Of a stretch of DNA of 64,000 nucleotides, positions 21,116-34,075 are shown piece by piece. Positions within the stretch are counted from its first letter, which is position 1. Every line of letters starts with the position of its first letter. The DNA is from Laetiporus sulphureus 93-53 (Eukaryota > Basidiomycota > Agaricomycetes > Polyporales > Laetiporaceae). Location: assembly GCF_001632365.1 (NCBI RefSeq), contig NW_024468539.1:186001-250000 (forward strand), written 5' to 3'. Under the pieces are notes generated by a model that was given only the letters and a program-made list of their open reading frames with translations, searched no databases and was not told the DNA's origin. A program made the translations under genes and the position numbers.

Positions 21116-24100
21116 TAAGGCTCCAACCATTTATTTTATTTACACTCCCGAGGTGTAAATAAATGGTATATAGTAAATAGATGTATATATATAGTATATA
21201 TGGTTTATATATGGTTTATATGGTTTTTTGTCACGTCTTTTGACAAAAAGTTCTATTCAACAGTAAACAGGCCCTGATGAATCCATTGCTTTACACATGT
21301 TGCTTCTGTAATTGTTGAGGCCTTCAAGGAGCTGCGTGCATCAGCACACACATGACGACTGGCAGAAAACAAGTGTTCGACTGCAACACTTGCACCAGAA
21401 ATGGCAAGAAAATCTCTTGCCATATGAGAAATGACAGGAAATTCATGTTCATGAGCCTGTACATTAATTGACATAAGAAAGAGACTTTGAACACTCTCAA
21501 AATAAGGATTACCTTCCACCAGACAAGAGGTGCATATGGATCACCTTTTCCCCCCTACTCCACGCTTCCATCTCTCAAGCTCTGACTCAGCTATGATAGG
21601 AGTATCAGCAGCAAAGTCAACGTCAGATGTAAGAGAGTCCAGAAATGTCTGTGTGACAGTTGCAATGTCACCTGTGGCTTATCTACAACCTTCGGACCAG
21701 TCTTCTTATACTGTTGAAAGACATATTCGAAAAGAGTCCAGGCATGTTCCTTGCAATCTGCTCTAAGCCTTGCAAACCATGCTTGATGGAGTGATGAATG
21801 GCACACTATTTACAGCTGTCAATAAGGAATGCACCATAAAGAAGTACTATGATAACTCTGTTGGAATCTGGGTGCGGAGCACAGATGCAAGAGGCCCCAG
21901 TGCGACCTGTGTCACCAGCGTGGGAGAATAGTAGCGTGCATGTATATAATAGAGCATGGCTACAATGGGATGGGCCATCAGTTTGGCCCCATGGAGCCAT
22001 CTTCTAGAGAGTGGGTGACTCCTGAATTTCTGGCCACGCAGCGGGCTGGCCGGGAAAGTTAACAAACTCACCAGTTGCAACAACATTGTGTTGGCAGTCG
22101 AGCACCTTCACATAGTATATGTTGAGCTTAGACAAGCCTGCAGTAGTGGCATGCTTAAGGGATGGTAGCGTTGTCATTTCAATGGCCCGCTCTAGTGTTC
22201 CTTGCATGTGGTGGTACATTGGCAACACCCATGGCAACGTTGGCGTGTCCGCAAGGAACATATGTCGAGTGACAACTGTGAATGCCTATAAGAAGGCATA
22301 AGCTCATTAAATAGCAGAAAACATAGTGAAAACGAACCCCAATGATTTCACATAGCTGCTGTAACAGGTTCCAATCTGACGGTGTCAGTGTCAGAGCTTC
22401 TAGCTTTTCTCGTGCTGCTACCCAGCCATTAATTGCCTGTCATCAACAATCAGCGCAGCATATAACATATGTAAGAGCATAGACTGACCTTCTTCAACAG
22501 TAACACATGTTCTATCATGGCATGAGTGCAATTCCAGCGTGTTGGCACATCTCAGATAGGCATCAGGGTACTCAGTTCCCTTCCACCATCTTGAGCATAT
22601 TGACTGCTATAGTGCTCCTTGGCAAGCTTGCAGAAAGATGAGTGATGCTGCGGTGAGCTAATGATCTTTCAGACAAATATGCACAGCTGATTGGCACGTA
22701 TGATGAGCATGAGATGAATAAACCAACTGCTGTTCACACCTTCTGTACAGCCATGAGCTCGCCTTCAACTGGTTCATCTATCTGACCCTCTACCAAATTC
22801 TCTGCAGCAGCCATATCATCAGCCTTCACTGTCTCTTCCTTTTCAAGCTTTTTAAGGTCTTCATCCACATCAGGCCTGTAATGGAATGAGAGGAACTTGT
22901 ACAGCAGGTAATAATCATCTTCGTCTGGATCCTTGGCTTCACCGAGAGCACTCAAGATCTTCTGAACAACCAGATTGACGATGTGTGCAAGGCACCAGAT
23001 TTGACCATTGGTTGCATTGAATGGAATACCATAGCATTCCATGAGGATTGGCCCAAGTGTTCGTGCAAGCACATCATTGATGCTCGCATTGTCCATGGTC
23101 AGCACTATAAAGTGATGGCATGATTATGCTATCAGTACCCTGGTCACAAAGATGATCACAAAGTCACTTATTTTGTTCAGGCTTCCTCGTTTTGAGGCTG
23201 AGTTGACAAATGCTTTTGTGGCCTCCACACCTTCATGCTCATTATCTCCTAGATGACGAAGATCCAGAAAATGCTCCACAAGCTTCCAGTCATCATCAAT
23301 GAAGTTCGCAATGGTGCCAGCAAATGTAAAGACCATTTGTGGGGTGCTCTAAGTGTCCATCGAGTAGGAAATCTTTGACTTCACAGCCTGCAATGCATGT
23401 CAGCTATGTCAACATATCATAATTATCATGTATGTTAGGACTCACCGCAAGCTCCTTGATGAGCGCAGCATGCAGATCAGCAAAAATTCATGCCAGAATG
23501 TTGCACACAGTGGTGTCTGTTGGTAGAATGAATTTGATGCCCAGGTAGTGGAAAAGTCGGTGCAGACCAGGGGCTTCTCCAGTTGTGAAAGGCAGGTTCT
23601 CCTCAAGGAGCCATGCTGCGAACAAGTGCAGGAACCCCTTTCGAGTGGGATCATGCTTTGGGTTAAGCCAGCCATTCTCAAGGAACTTCTCCATCAGTCG
23701 TGCACTGGCTGGAGTGTAGATGCACTTGATTGATCGACTCAGATTGTCATTGTTTTGTGGGATCGTCTTGGCAACCTTTGCCTCTTTGACATTGTCTACA
23801 TGCTTTGAATTCATGTGTGTCATCAGGTTGCCCAAGAAAGGCTTTGGCCATTCACCTTTCCATTCGTCCACTTAATGAATGACCGTGCATTCCCTTCATC
23901 CAATGTAGTGAGTCCAAGCACGAGTCGGCATCATACAACGAGAAAAAATGTGCTCACACATTACAGTGCTTGCAAACAAAGAGCCATCACTTGCCACTCT
24001 TAGGGTCGAGAATGGCCTTTGGACCAGTTCAGTGTTGCAATACCTTGTTGCGAGGCCCACACATTCCAGTGCATCTGTTGTCCATGCTTTCTTTCACTTG

Positions 24101-25664
24101 AACCTGCCACAGCACTGTCTCACCATTCAATGTCTCTGCGATGGCAGGCTGGCTTCATGTTGTCTTCTCTGTCACTTTTTGTGGATGCTGAGATCATTTA
24201 TGCTTGCCTTTTGATGTACGCAAATGCTATGTAGAATGTGAGCACTCCTTGGAATGTCAAGGCAAAGATTTTACCTTCTTCTGTACCATTGGCATCCCTG
24301 CTGACATTCCACTCCCATTTCCCTTGTCTGTCTCTGACCCATCATCTGACTCAATCACCTTTCACTTTTCTCCTTGAGGCTTGCGCTTTTTTCTAGTTAA
24401 GTGCAAAGCCAGTTCCCAATGCAACATAGAACATACCAGCTGAGTGTCACTCTCCGACATCTCAACCCATCATCATCGAGGTCATAAAGAGAAATTGGCG
24501 AAATCGAATGGTCACGATCATCAGCAGCAGGCCAGTATGTCTTGTCTCTGGGGTTGTCTTTAGTGGGTAGATCTTGATGTATATCATTGTATCAGTGAAC
24601 GGTGTACTCTTTCCATAGATATGTGTTTGGCTTACCTCAAAGTGCAAGGATCAGCGTCAACTCTGCCTTGAGCACCACTTTGCTGGTGCTCTTCAATTTG
24701 TATGCCTTCATTACACTTTTCACGGGTTTCTGAAAACTTCTGAGCCAAGTACAGATACACAGATAAAGCAATAACTCACAGTGCGTTCAGTCAACCTTGC
24801 GTCTACTTCAGAGCCATCATTGATGGGTGCTGACACATCCTTGAGAACGCTGTGATCATCTGATGCTGTGCGCGCTTATTGTCATTCGTGAACATCTGAT
24901 GCTGGATGCGCTTGCTGGCATTCAGATGTGAAAGTCAACATGGGCATGGGATCCTTGATGCTCATATTTCCGTTTTGTCGACTGCACACAGCCAGTGAGG
25001 ATAGCACAAAGCACTGTTCAATAAGATGCGTACCATAACAACTCCAGTTCATTTTGCAGATGGGCTAGTTTGATAGCCATCAGGTCATAGAACCTCACAA
25101 GGGCTTTTTCATCAGCTATCCTTTGCAGATACACAATGACAGCCCCCATTCCGTGACGTCCTCAGCGAATATGATGCAAATGGCCATTCTCATCATGACA
25201 ATCCTCAGCAAAGAGAATGCTGAAGCGACGATTGAACTTTTCCCAAAGTGAGTCACCGTTGATGGCGGTAATCACCTCATAGATTTGGTCTTGTTTTGTT
25301 GCTTCAAGTGTAGAGGGAGGGGGAGCTTCTTGCTGAATGTTGTGATGGCATCAACAAGGCTGTTGATGTCATCAATTGCTGTGGGAGGCATGGGTGCAGA
25401 TATAGCATAGAATTCTGTTGTAGATTTTCTAGCAATTGATGATCAGCTGTCAGCGGCTTCTGTCTAAAATATGCCATTCAAATAGCTCACCGGTGTGCTG
25501 CCAAATTTGGCAATGCACGTTCAATAGCCTCATGTCACTATAAACCCATTTATACTATATATATACACATATTTACCATGTACAGCATCATTGTAAGTAA
25601 ATGGACATAGTAAATGGTTGAAACCATTTATACATGGTAAATAAAATAAATGGTTGGAGCCTTA
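21116..25664 (-). mobile_element. hAT (Ac-like) transposon, full length, decayed
   Basis: The ends are a perfect 28-bp inverted repeat (21116-21143 and 25637-25664, outer sequence taaggctccaacc), flanked by identical 8-bp duplications ctattggc (21108-21115 and 25665-25672), the hAT hallmark. The 4549-bp element carries a minus-strand transposase with several stops. Subterminal zones at both ends are AT-rich, with tatata-type runs and short inverted copies of tttatttac. Confidence 0.95.
21253..23871 (-). pseudogene. hAT transposase remains
   Basis: Pieces in order on the minus strand: a BED-finger-like start with HMNSKH (about 23870-23490), FAGTIANFIDDDWKLVEHFLDL (23336-23124), the catalytic-core string LTMDNASINDVLARTL and WCLAHIVNLVVQKIL (23105-22734), LPWVLPMYHHMQGTLERAI (22261-22004), and the C-terminal dimerisation domain SHMARDFLAISGASVAVEHLFSASRHVC (21519-21253, shown here as a 20-plus-residue block by position; key residues VEHLFS). 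Introns and stop codons interrupt the frame. The layout matches Ac-like hAT transposases; an intact protein is not encoded. Confidence 0.85.
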
Positions 25665-25672
25665 CTATTGGC

Positions 25673-26590
25673 ATTGCGTTGAATGATCACAGGAACTCCA
25701 GAACGATATGGTGTGTGTGACCTCTGCATAAGATGGATTACCATTTGATATCATTTCTTAGTGTGTAGCAGTGGTGTAGTTGTGCCTTCCTCATCAGGCA
25801 GCTACGCAGCTGCTGTACACTCAAGAGTTTCAGCCCAAATGCGCTCAGAAGCTCTGGATCGTCAGCCAGTGAATCAGGAGCCTGGCCATGTTTCCAGGAC
25901 CCTGGACACTCACTATCCAGACCCCAAGCACCACTCCTCACATTCACCCAGCTGAATCCTCTCCCCCCAATCTCTGAATGGGATTCAGAAAAAATTTCGC
26001 TCCTTGATACTGTAGCATGAGTCTGGCACAAAACCTGCAGAGCTCAGCCAAATACTGATTTATCTGGTTTTTATAATCTTGTGCCATCAGTAGTAGGTGA
26101 CCGATTGTCTGATTTCTGATAAACCACTGAAAGCTAACATTCACTTACATAGTTGTGCATTGCAAATGCACAGTGGAAATTACATTTGTTGTTGACAAAT
26201 AGATTCAGCTGCAAGGTGATTTTTCATCTTCCTCAAGACCGTGGTCGTGAAGCTGTTGAACAGCTTGCTGACATTGAGAATGCAGTCGAGACTGATGGTT
26301 TCATTGGCCTCAATAGAGCTGTGTCTCAAGCCTCATGATTGCTTTAGCAGTGAGTAATATTCTGAGAACCTAAGATCTAAGGAGGGGTTGAGTTCGAGTC
26401 ACAATTTAGGAAAACTCTCCTACTGAGTCTGCAGCCTGCCTATCCGTGCTGTTTTTCCTGCAAAATTCTCAACACTTACATGTGAAGCATATGTACGTAT
26501 ATGCCACGTCTCGATGAAAAATGACTAATCATGTCAATTGAAGCTGCCGCTGATGTAGATGAGAATTACATACAAGGACGTTGAACTTAT
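25673..26590. other. Region between hAT copies, unassigned
   Basis: Short frames such as 26153-26338 (+; LPQDRGREAVEQLADIENAV) look protein-like but match no family I know. It may be the degraded interior of the second hAT copy or older sequence. Confidence 0.3.
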
Positions 26591-26599
26591 GGATCAGAT

Positions 26600-27063
26600 G
26601 GTTTGTTAGTTTACAGTTGAGCCTGTACATAGTAAATAGATGTATATGTATAGTATAAATAGTTTTATGATGATATAGGGCTACTGAGTGCACAATTGCT
26701 AGATTTGACAGTACAACAGTGAGCCAATTGAAAGTCATAGTGTTTAACAAAGTCACCACTGACAGTTTATCATCATGTAGGCTCATGAACATGAGTTTCT
26801 TGTCATTTCTTGTATGACATAAGATTTTCTGGTCATTCCTGGTGCAAGTGTTGACATTGAATGCTTGCTGATGCACACAGGTCCTTAAGGCCTCAACAAT
26901 CACAGAGGCTGCTCACAGTTAAGTAAAACTCCATCAAAAGATGGGACCAAAAAAACTATATAAACTTTATATAAACTGTTTACATGACATATAGATAACT
27001 ATTTACTATATACTATTTATTTACACCTCAGGAGTGTAAATAGTATAAATAGTTAGAGCCTTA
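26600..27063 (+). mobile_element. Truncated second copy of the same hAT family
   Basis: Positions about 26770-26920 (+) are homologous to the transposase C-terminus of the first copy, read in the opposite orientation (shared phrases gctcatgaacatgagttt and ggcctcaacaatcacagagg). The right end, through ttagagcctta at 27063, is the family terminal repeat with a few changes. No left terminal repeat was found, so most of the element is deleted. Confidence 0.75.
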
Positions 27064-27845
27064 GTATGAATCAGTTATACGGCAGTCAAGCAGATCACCA
27101 AAGGCTGGCATAATGATATATCATTTGCTGGCATTAGAGCACAAGCAATGATACATGACTTACTATTGTTAGAGCCCAGCGTGATACATCAGGGTGCTAC
27201 AGTTGCAGCTCCTGCGACACTTGACCTCTGGCAGTCCCCAGTCAACTGCGGCCAGGCACCAGTCTGCTGGGCTCTGGCCTGTGCACCATCTATTTTTGAC
27301 AGGTCCATGCTAATGGTGAAAATCTGCCCACCCACATGCCATGCACGCTCTTCACAATTCGCTTTGGTATGTCATTGGCAATCACATCATTCCACTGCCC
27401 CACCCTTCCCCTGCTCACTTCAGTGCCTGGCTTTCTCCTACTCTTTGCATCACCATGCCTGGCTTTCATCTAGCCACCTAGCTCCACACTGTTTTGCCTG
27501 CATTTTCTCAGTCCACCCTGTCTGCCTGGTCACTATGCATGTTGCCAAAAATTTACCATGTAGCATGGCTTCATGACCACCTCCCTGGCCATTCCTTACA
27601 TGCATTTCCACTGCCCTGCTCTTGTTCGCTTCTCCGCTCTTCCTCGGTTCTGCACATCACCATGCCTGGCTGCCTTTGTCATTGTTCATCTGCTTCATGA
27701 CTGCCTCCCCAGCCATTCCTTTCTGGTCATGATGTATTTGTGCACGTTTCTACTGCTTCACCTTTCCCCTGCTCACTTCAGTGTCTCAAGATGTCCTGGC
27801 TTCTTTAAACTTGTGAGTAACATATCACCTTATTAATTGAGCATT
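27064..27845. repeat. CT-rich low-complexity repeat region
   Basis: Phrases such as caccatgcctggct and ccattcctt recur, and overlapping long frames on the plus strand arise from this composition. I see no coding evidence. Palindromic tgatacatca-type words appear at several places (near 27110, 27150 and 27180). Confidence 0.4.
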
Positions 27846-27849
27846 AATG

Positions 27850-28105
27850 TGTATCATGATACATCATTGTTCAAGCTGCGATGTATCATCCTTGCTGTGC
27901 GAGAATATATCACCACAGCCTGAACGGTGATGTATCATCCTTGCTGCATGATGCATTATCCTTGCTGTGTGAGGATATATCACCACAGCTTGAGCAGTGA
28001 TGTATCATCCTTGCTGCACGAGGATATATCACCACAGCCTGAAGGCTGATGTATCACAATTTAGGCTGGCCGTGATGCATTGCCATGTCAGCTGTAATAT
28101 ATCAT
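27850..28105. repeat. Minisatellite of tgatgtatcatccttgctg units
   Basis: At least four imperfect units combine gatgtatcatccttgctg with gaggatatatcaccacagc and a short ctgaa/ttgagc spacer. Each unit contains tgatgtatca-like palindromes. Confidence 0.75.
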
Positions 28106-28925
28106 GTACCTGCTCAGCATGTAAAGAGTCCATCTCTGATAGATTTTATTCGTAATCTACAATACATAACACTCTTATGAGGCAGCATTCTCCATGGAAG
28201 TGTTGGATTTCTTGTAACCAAACTGCAGCCACTCTCTGACATACCTTCAGGAATTGCTACAAAACCTGCCCATTGCTGTGTGTAACTCTGCCTGGCACAT
28301 GGCATACACTGTCAGCCCTTTCCAGTGCTCCTTTGTCTGCCCATCCATTCTACCCAACTGTTCCAGCCACCAACCTGCATAGTACTCATGAAAAGTGACA
28401 ACTCATCACATTTCCTCCTCCAGCAGCTCGCATTCCTCCATCCAATGTTGTGCACATGCACGCGCCTTGCACCATTCCACACGCAATGCTGTAAAAGGTA
28501 TCAGCCATGGAGGACATAATTCTAAGACCTTTAAAATGTACCTTCTTGTATGCCCTCGTCCTCACTTGCGCTGTCCAGTTGGCTGACTCCTGCAGTACAC
28601 CAGATCCACGAAAGCATGTCCACCACCCATCACTCTCACCAAACTGGCCCTCTGTCATGCTCCAAATGTCTGTGCTCTCGAGGGCCTGCAACTCACCTCG
28701 CCAACTCTGATCACCAGTCTCAGCAGCGAGGACCTCCAGAGCAGTGCATGCATGCTAGTACCGGATGACATCAACATTGATCTTGTCTTGGACTGTGGTG
28801 ATGATAGCATGCACTTGTGTGTTGTAGCATTGTCCATGCACGAACTGGTCCTTGAATGAATCAAGGTGACTCCACAGCCACAAATGATGCTGCAAGTTCT
28901 CTAATGCATCGTGAGCTTGTGCATG
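28106..28925. other. Unassigned, next to the KDZ remains
   Basis: Short overlapping frames on both strands; no domain recognised. It could be the eroded 3' part of the KDZ element. Confidence 0.3.
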
Positions 28926-29448
28926 TCATAGATGGAATTTATAGCCAATTAGGACATTGTCTTGATGAAGGTATTCATTGACAATGTCAGATGGGAGGTA
29001 TAGCGGTGCATCCAGGATGGTGTGGGCAGAATCTTCAGATGACAACTGAGAGCAAAGGATGGCAACGGCGGGCATGCATAGATGTTGTATTTCTATCCGG
29101 GTGTCAAGACGACATTGGAGGGTGTTGCGATATTCGAGAATCCTTGCGCATTGAAGATCAGTCGAGTGCTGACTGAGCTGAGCCATATCATGACATAGAC
29201 ATTGTCTGACACAAGCAAATTAGCATCAGCTCATGCCAATTGCTCGATACGCACCGTTGCTCCTCAAGCTCCAGCCCTGACATGATCATCATGCTAGGGC
29301 TGATTTTGTCATGAAACTTGAAAGTGCCTCCCTCTTGCAATAATGTAGTGTCTTCCTCTGCTAACTGAAGCTGCACATTGGCTTGTGTGATCTCTGTGCA
29401 CTGTCATTAGGTCGGACTCATCATGAACCATGCAAATAACTTACTGCA

Positions 29449-30091
29449 TGTCACAGTTTTGCCAGACAACCTATATACGGAACATAGATACACTTAGATT
29501 ACATTTATCTTTTCATTTCATCTTACACATCATGTGACAGGTCAGCCATCAGCCTTACCATAAATAGCACAACATCATGTGACCTCAGCCCTGGCAGTGA
29601 CCCCGACTAAGTCACTCAGTCAGCTTATCTCAGCCTCGGACATCCACCCTGACTGACTAAGGTAGCACCACCCAGAGCTCCATCATGCCGCACTATACAT
29701 AGGCACCAATCACAATAATAGGGACACATTGTACGATGGTAAAGCTAGCATATAGGCAGCGTGGAAGGTACTTATGTAAGTACTATATAGTAGCACTCCA
29801 TCCATGTATATAAGACCAGGGTGAACAGGAGACAAGACCTCGGTCTTATTCTCCTTCGTCCACCATGACAGCTACTACAGGTCTAATAAACCTAATAACT
29901 ATCATCACTATTGCATAGCCTCACTTGCCACCCAGCTCCACGTATAAGCCAGTGAGTACACACATGACTGAAGGGACTCGCTCATCGACGGGCTCATCGT
30001 ATTGACCACCATATCTATTTGGATCAGAGTACCCTCTGAGGGACTGATCTAGTTTATCATCATCTATCTTTATCTACGGTGATCTGTGACA
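29449..30091 (+). mobile_element. Solo LTR inserted in the KDZ element
   Basis: The 643-bp segment begins tgtcacag and ends ctgtgaca, and is flanked by the 5-bp duplication ctgca (29444-29448 and 30092-30096). A TATA-like tatataagacc (about 29815) and an aataaa-like signal (about 29887) in the same direction suggest plus orientation. No internal retrotransposon sequence is present, so it is a recombination-derived solo LTR. Confidence 0.88.
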
Positions 30092-31565
30092 CTGCATCAC
30101 CTCACTTCAAACAGATTGGCACTAACCTGTCATCTTCCCATGCCTCAATGACTGCTTTCCACTCAGCTATGCGAGAAGCCAGTAAGGATGAGGTGAGATC
30201 CTCGAATGCTGCTGTTTATTCATTGCACTCAGAGACTGTGTTCTTGATTTTTGTCAGCAATGACTTGGCTGTAAGGGAATTATCAATTTGGGCAGTATAC
30301 AGACTGAGGGTGGGCAGCCATACTGAGTTTGCAGACCTTACCCCAGTTATATGCACTGAAGACATTGTTAAGGAGGTCGTGCTAGGAGCCAGGGCCCATC
30401 TCCTTCGTACTCAATGTGAATGGGTTCACAGCAGCCCAGCCATGCTCTGATGCCTCTCCATAAGTGCGAGTGACATGTTTGATGATGTTGAAGGAGAACA
30501 TGAGGTGGCAGCTAGGCTGATGTGCTGAAAGATGGAACATGGGAATCAAAAACATGATCTCACGTTTCTTGAGATTGAAGGTTGGTGAGTATTGCAATAT
30601 GCATTTCCATAGATGCATGGACCATTAACAAGTGATGTCGTATGAGGCAATCACGGCCACTGGAGCATTCTGGTCCATGCTGCTAATGAACAGGTAGTCC
30701 ATGTTGACATACCTATTCATATTCCATCAGCTAAGTAAAATCACGGTGATCGCAGACATGCACACCATTCTCCCTTCTGCAAATCACCAATGGAGCACGA
30801 ATGCTTCATATCATGTCTCATGCACTCAACTGTCCTCACGCCACTCATAGCAGTGCCTTGACCACCCTTCATATTCATGAGTTTGATTGCATCGTGGTCA
30901 TTGCATGTGCTCGATTCTTCTTTGACAATGGTGCCGAATGTGTGAATGTGATCCTTGTACACCTTTTCCTCCACAAAGAAAGTGCACCCTTGGTTGAGAC
31001 CAGAGTCAACTTCATCGGATGAAACCTGTTTCTTTTTGAGCTGAAAGTTGGTTTTAATGCCGACAAAGAGCTGATACAGCCATCTTTGGTGCAGTACATC
31101 AGTAATGCATGCCAGATGTTTGAGTACTCAGTACCTACACGCATTCAGGAGGTGCCTTCTCATAACTGTTGGGAAGGTTCTTGCTGAGATGTGGGCATGC
31201 TGGGCAAAGCACAGCACAGCTACCTGGAGCTGTCACAGATATTCCATCCAGATCATGCTCTCATCCTGCATGCTTTATCAACTTAAGACGTCTCCATTGC
31301 CACATCATCTGCATGAATGCAGAGTAACGATCTTAAATGGAACATTTAACCAGGTGAGTTCAATGCATGCATGAAGGACATACACACTGGAAGACATTTC
31401 ATGCCGGTGTTGTCAGTACGGCATTCAAGCATGGCATAGAAATGGAAACCGGATACATTAGCCTGGGTCGTATTACAAAACGTACCGTCGCTCATGGTCA
31501 CGTGATCCCCATGAACAAGCACCTAGAAGAGATGCCCAATCATGGTCAGGTGATATCAGTCACTA

Positions 31566-32075
31566 TGTGATCAAGGATAACTTCTAGGGTTCTCAAATTC
31601 TAACCCCAGGATCTGTGATCCAGGACTTTGGTTCCCATTTCATATTTCAGGTATTTCACCTGCGCTTTTCTTAGCTCACCAATTACCTGGCTCACAGCAG
31701 CTAAGCTCCAGTGTGTTTTACCTATCTTTAGAATAGCGGGACCCTCTGTACTAGTACCCCAGACTATAGGTCTGCAACTATATAAGGGGCACAGATCACG
31801 GAGAGAAGACCAACCTCTTCCTCCTTGTTTCTAAGACCCATTCTTTCACTAGAACCCTTCTTGACAAGAAGCTTTCTCAATACTTCTGATCTTAGCAGGG
31901 CAGAAGGGATCTGCACTCACTCTCAAGAGGTATTCAAGCTCATGCGCTTGGCTAGAGAGAGGGCAAACCTAGTAACCTGTGAGTGAATGTGCAGTAGCCT
32001 CCCAGTGACCTAGCAAAGAGCAGAGTGACCAAACCTCACTGCTGCACACTCCTAGGGTTGGACCCTACTATAACA
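31566..32075. repeat. LTR-like segment inside the KDZ debris
   Basis: This non-coding stretch has a TATA-like ctatataagg near 31775, CT-rich downstream sequence and ctagggtt words near both ends. It starts tg and ends ca, but I found no matching target duplication, so the boundaries are tentative. Confidence 0.3.
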
Positions 32076-32700
32076 TTCAACGAGGAAGCTAGCACATGCT
32101 ATAAGGGCACGTGGTCAGGAAGGTTCTGACAGAACACTTCATAACAGGTCGAGAGTGCGTGAAAATGTTCAAGGAGTCGAAAAGTCACCACAGTCTTTGG
32201 GTTCTTGCTGGTAGCAGGGAATAGGTGTGCGCGCAATAGTTGAATGTCATGTGAGAGGGCTTGCTCACAGTTACAAAAGTTGAGCACTACTGAATGAATG
32301 CCAGATATGTCTAGGATGGTAAAGTCATCATCCCATGTCGGCTGAAGCCTTCTGCAGCACTCACCAATGGGATAACTAAGTTGAATGCACAGTCCAGCTT
32401 GTCTGAGCATTTTATAGCAAAAATGTGTCTTGACCCACACCTGTGAACAATCCATGAGCAGTCACATTTCTGTTGAGACAGTTGCTGTGAGCTCACCTTG
32501 ATGCAGTGGAACAGACTTAGACAGTGTGCTTCAACAATACAGGATTCACAGTACAATGCTAGATCATCACAGTTTAGGCAACAGATGTCTGCCTTGTTCA
32601 TATGACACCTCAGACAAAACTCAGTGATGTACCCGCATCTGCCTTCATGATGAAAGATCTCAGCCAGCCACTCATCTCGATGCAAAGTCCATTCACACAA

Positions 32701-34075
32701 TGGATGGTCCTAAACATAAATCATTAATATTGACATGAAACTGTAATCAAAATAAATGGCATACCACTGTGGTATGGCATCATCATTTCTGACCCTCGTC
32801 CATCTCACCAAGCTCATGGATATAGTCAATGTCTAGGTCTGTGAAGGTGTGCTCACCCTGAGAAAGGTCAGCATTGGGGATGCTGATGGACTCTCCTCCA
32901 GGCTAAGGAGGGAAGGTGTAGGTATTGATGTCTGAGGAGCATCAGTAGCGATGTACGATGTGCACACTGAGAGATGATGGTCACATATTGAGTAGTCAGT
33001 GTGCCGATTGAGGATCTGAGATGAGGATGACTGTGCTGCTGGGTTATCCTCATTGTTGGAAAGAGCATAGTAGTCAACATTGCAGTCATGCTGGCATCAC
33101 CGTCACTTGGACATTATGAGGCTTATCAGCTCTGACCTGAGATGGTGAAGGGAAGGGAGAGGTGTCACTAGGGAGCTGGCAGTTTATGACCATGCAGAAA
33201 ATTTGCATGCACTGATATATACATGTGTGCCCAAAAGAGCAATTCATGCAGGGCACGTGTTTGGATTGCGAACATGGTATAGATATTGGGGTAATGTGCC
33301 CTACATATATACTGTAAGATCTGGGTTCTGTTTTGAAGTGAAAGATGTTACCTAGATCGGTTACATTTGAATGTTTACAGTAACACTATAGTGTGCTCCT
33401 TTAGCCTGCAGAAATCATACAATCATGCTGACGTACCTCATACATACTGAAACATCCTCTCACATCTGCAATGAGGCTGATATCAATCTCACAATGGTAG
33501 ATAGCAAGGAGTGACTGAACCCATGCAGAGACAAAAGATATCAATACAACGTCAATATATAAAATTTGAAAAATCATACATGGGTCGAAAAACTGTGCAT
33601 ATGTTCAGCAGGCATTCTCCAAACAAGTCCTGAATCAAAATGAAACGTACCAATGTGTATGACGGGGACAGTGAGCATGACTGAAATGGGGGATTGACAG
33701 ACCTTGGTGGCTTGAGCTAGCTCTGCACCAAGAAAAAAAAAACTCCGCTCCAAATATAAGTCATGTGTATAACTCCAGCCAATGAGCAGACACATAACGG
33801 ACATACTGAACTCCGCTCAGGTCATGCATATAAATTCAGCCAATCAGCAGGCATATAACAGACATGCTGAATTTTAATGTTTGCCTTGCACAGGTTTTCC
33901 TGTGTGTTGTTGGCAAAAGTAAATATTACAATGACATTCAAATGCTGAAAATGATATGAATATGTTCTCTGGTAAAATCTAGAGGGGAGAGTCAACCATG
34001 TAGGAGGGGAGGAGACAGCTGTATAGACTCTCAGCCACAAGACGAGCTCAGCCACAATTACGCATGAGCACAGAG
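32701..34075. other. Transposon-rich spacer, unassigned
   Basis: AT-rich, CpG-poor sequence with short frames only. A near-duplicate phrase (cagccaatgagcagacacataac and cagccaatcagcaggcatataac, near 33777 and 33838) marks a small tandem repeat. No gene recognised. Confidence 0.35.

Larger units (their letters stand above)
28926..32700 (-). pseudogene. KDZ transposase with CxC2 domain, fragmented
   Basis: On the minus strand the pieces run in family order. First is the CxC2 cysteine cluster (32700-32311: CLRCHMNKADICCLNCDDLALYCESC given by position, key Cys pairs; then 32455-32099: ILDISGIHSVVLNFCNCEQA), with a frameshift near 32.4 kb. Next is the core around 30974-30741 (KGGQGTAMSGVRTVECMRHD and SIGDLQKGEW) and 30618-30382 (TRTYGEASEHGWAAVNP and STKEMGPGS). 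Last are C-terminal fragments (29376-29188 SPSMMIMSGLELEEQR; 29186-28926 IEIQHLCMPAV). KDZ (Kyakuja-Dileera-Zisupton) transposases with CxC2 domains are abundant in Agaricomycetes. The copy is split by a solo LTR at 29449-30091 and probably by another LTR-like segment near 31.57-32.08 kb. Confidence 0.8.

Noticed and set aside
27148..27836. Overlapping plus-strand ORFs rich in Cys, His and Ser
   Set aside because: They arise from repeated CT-rich phrases, with no start context, domain or splice sites.
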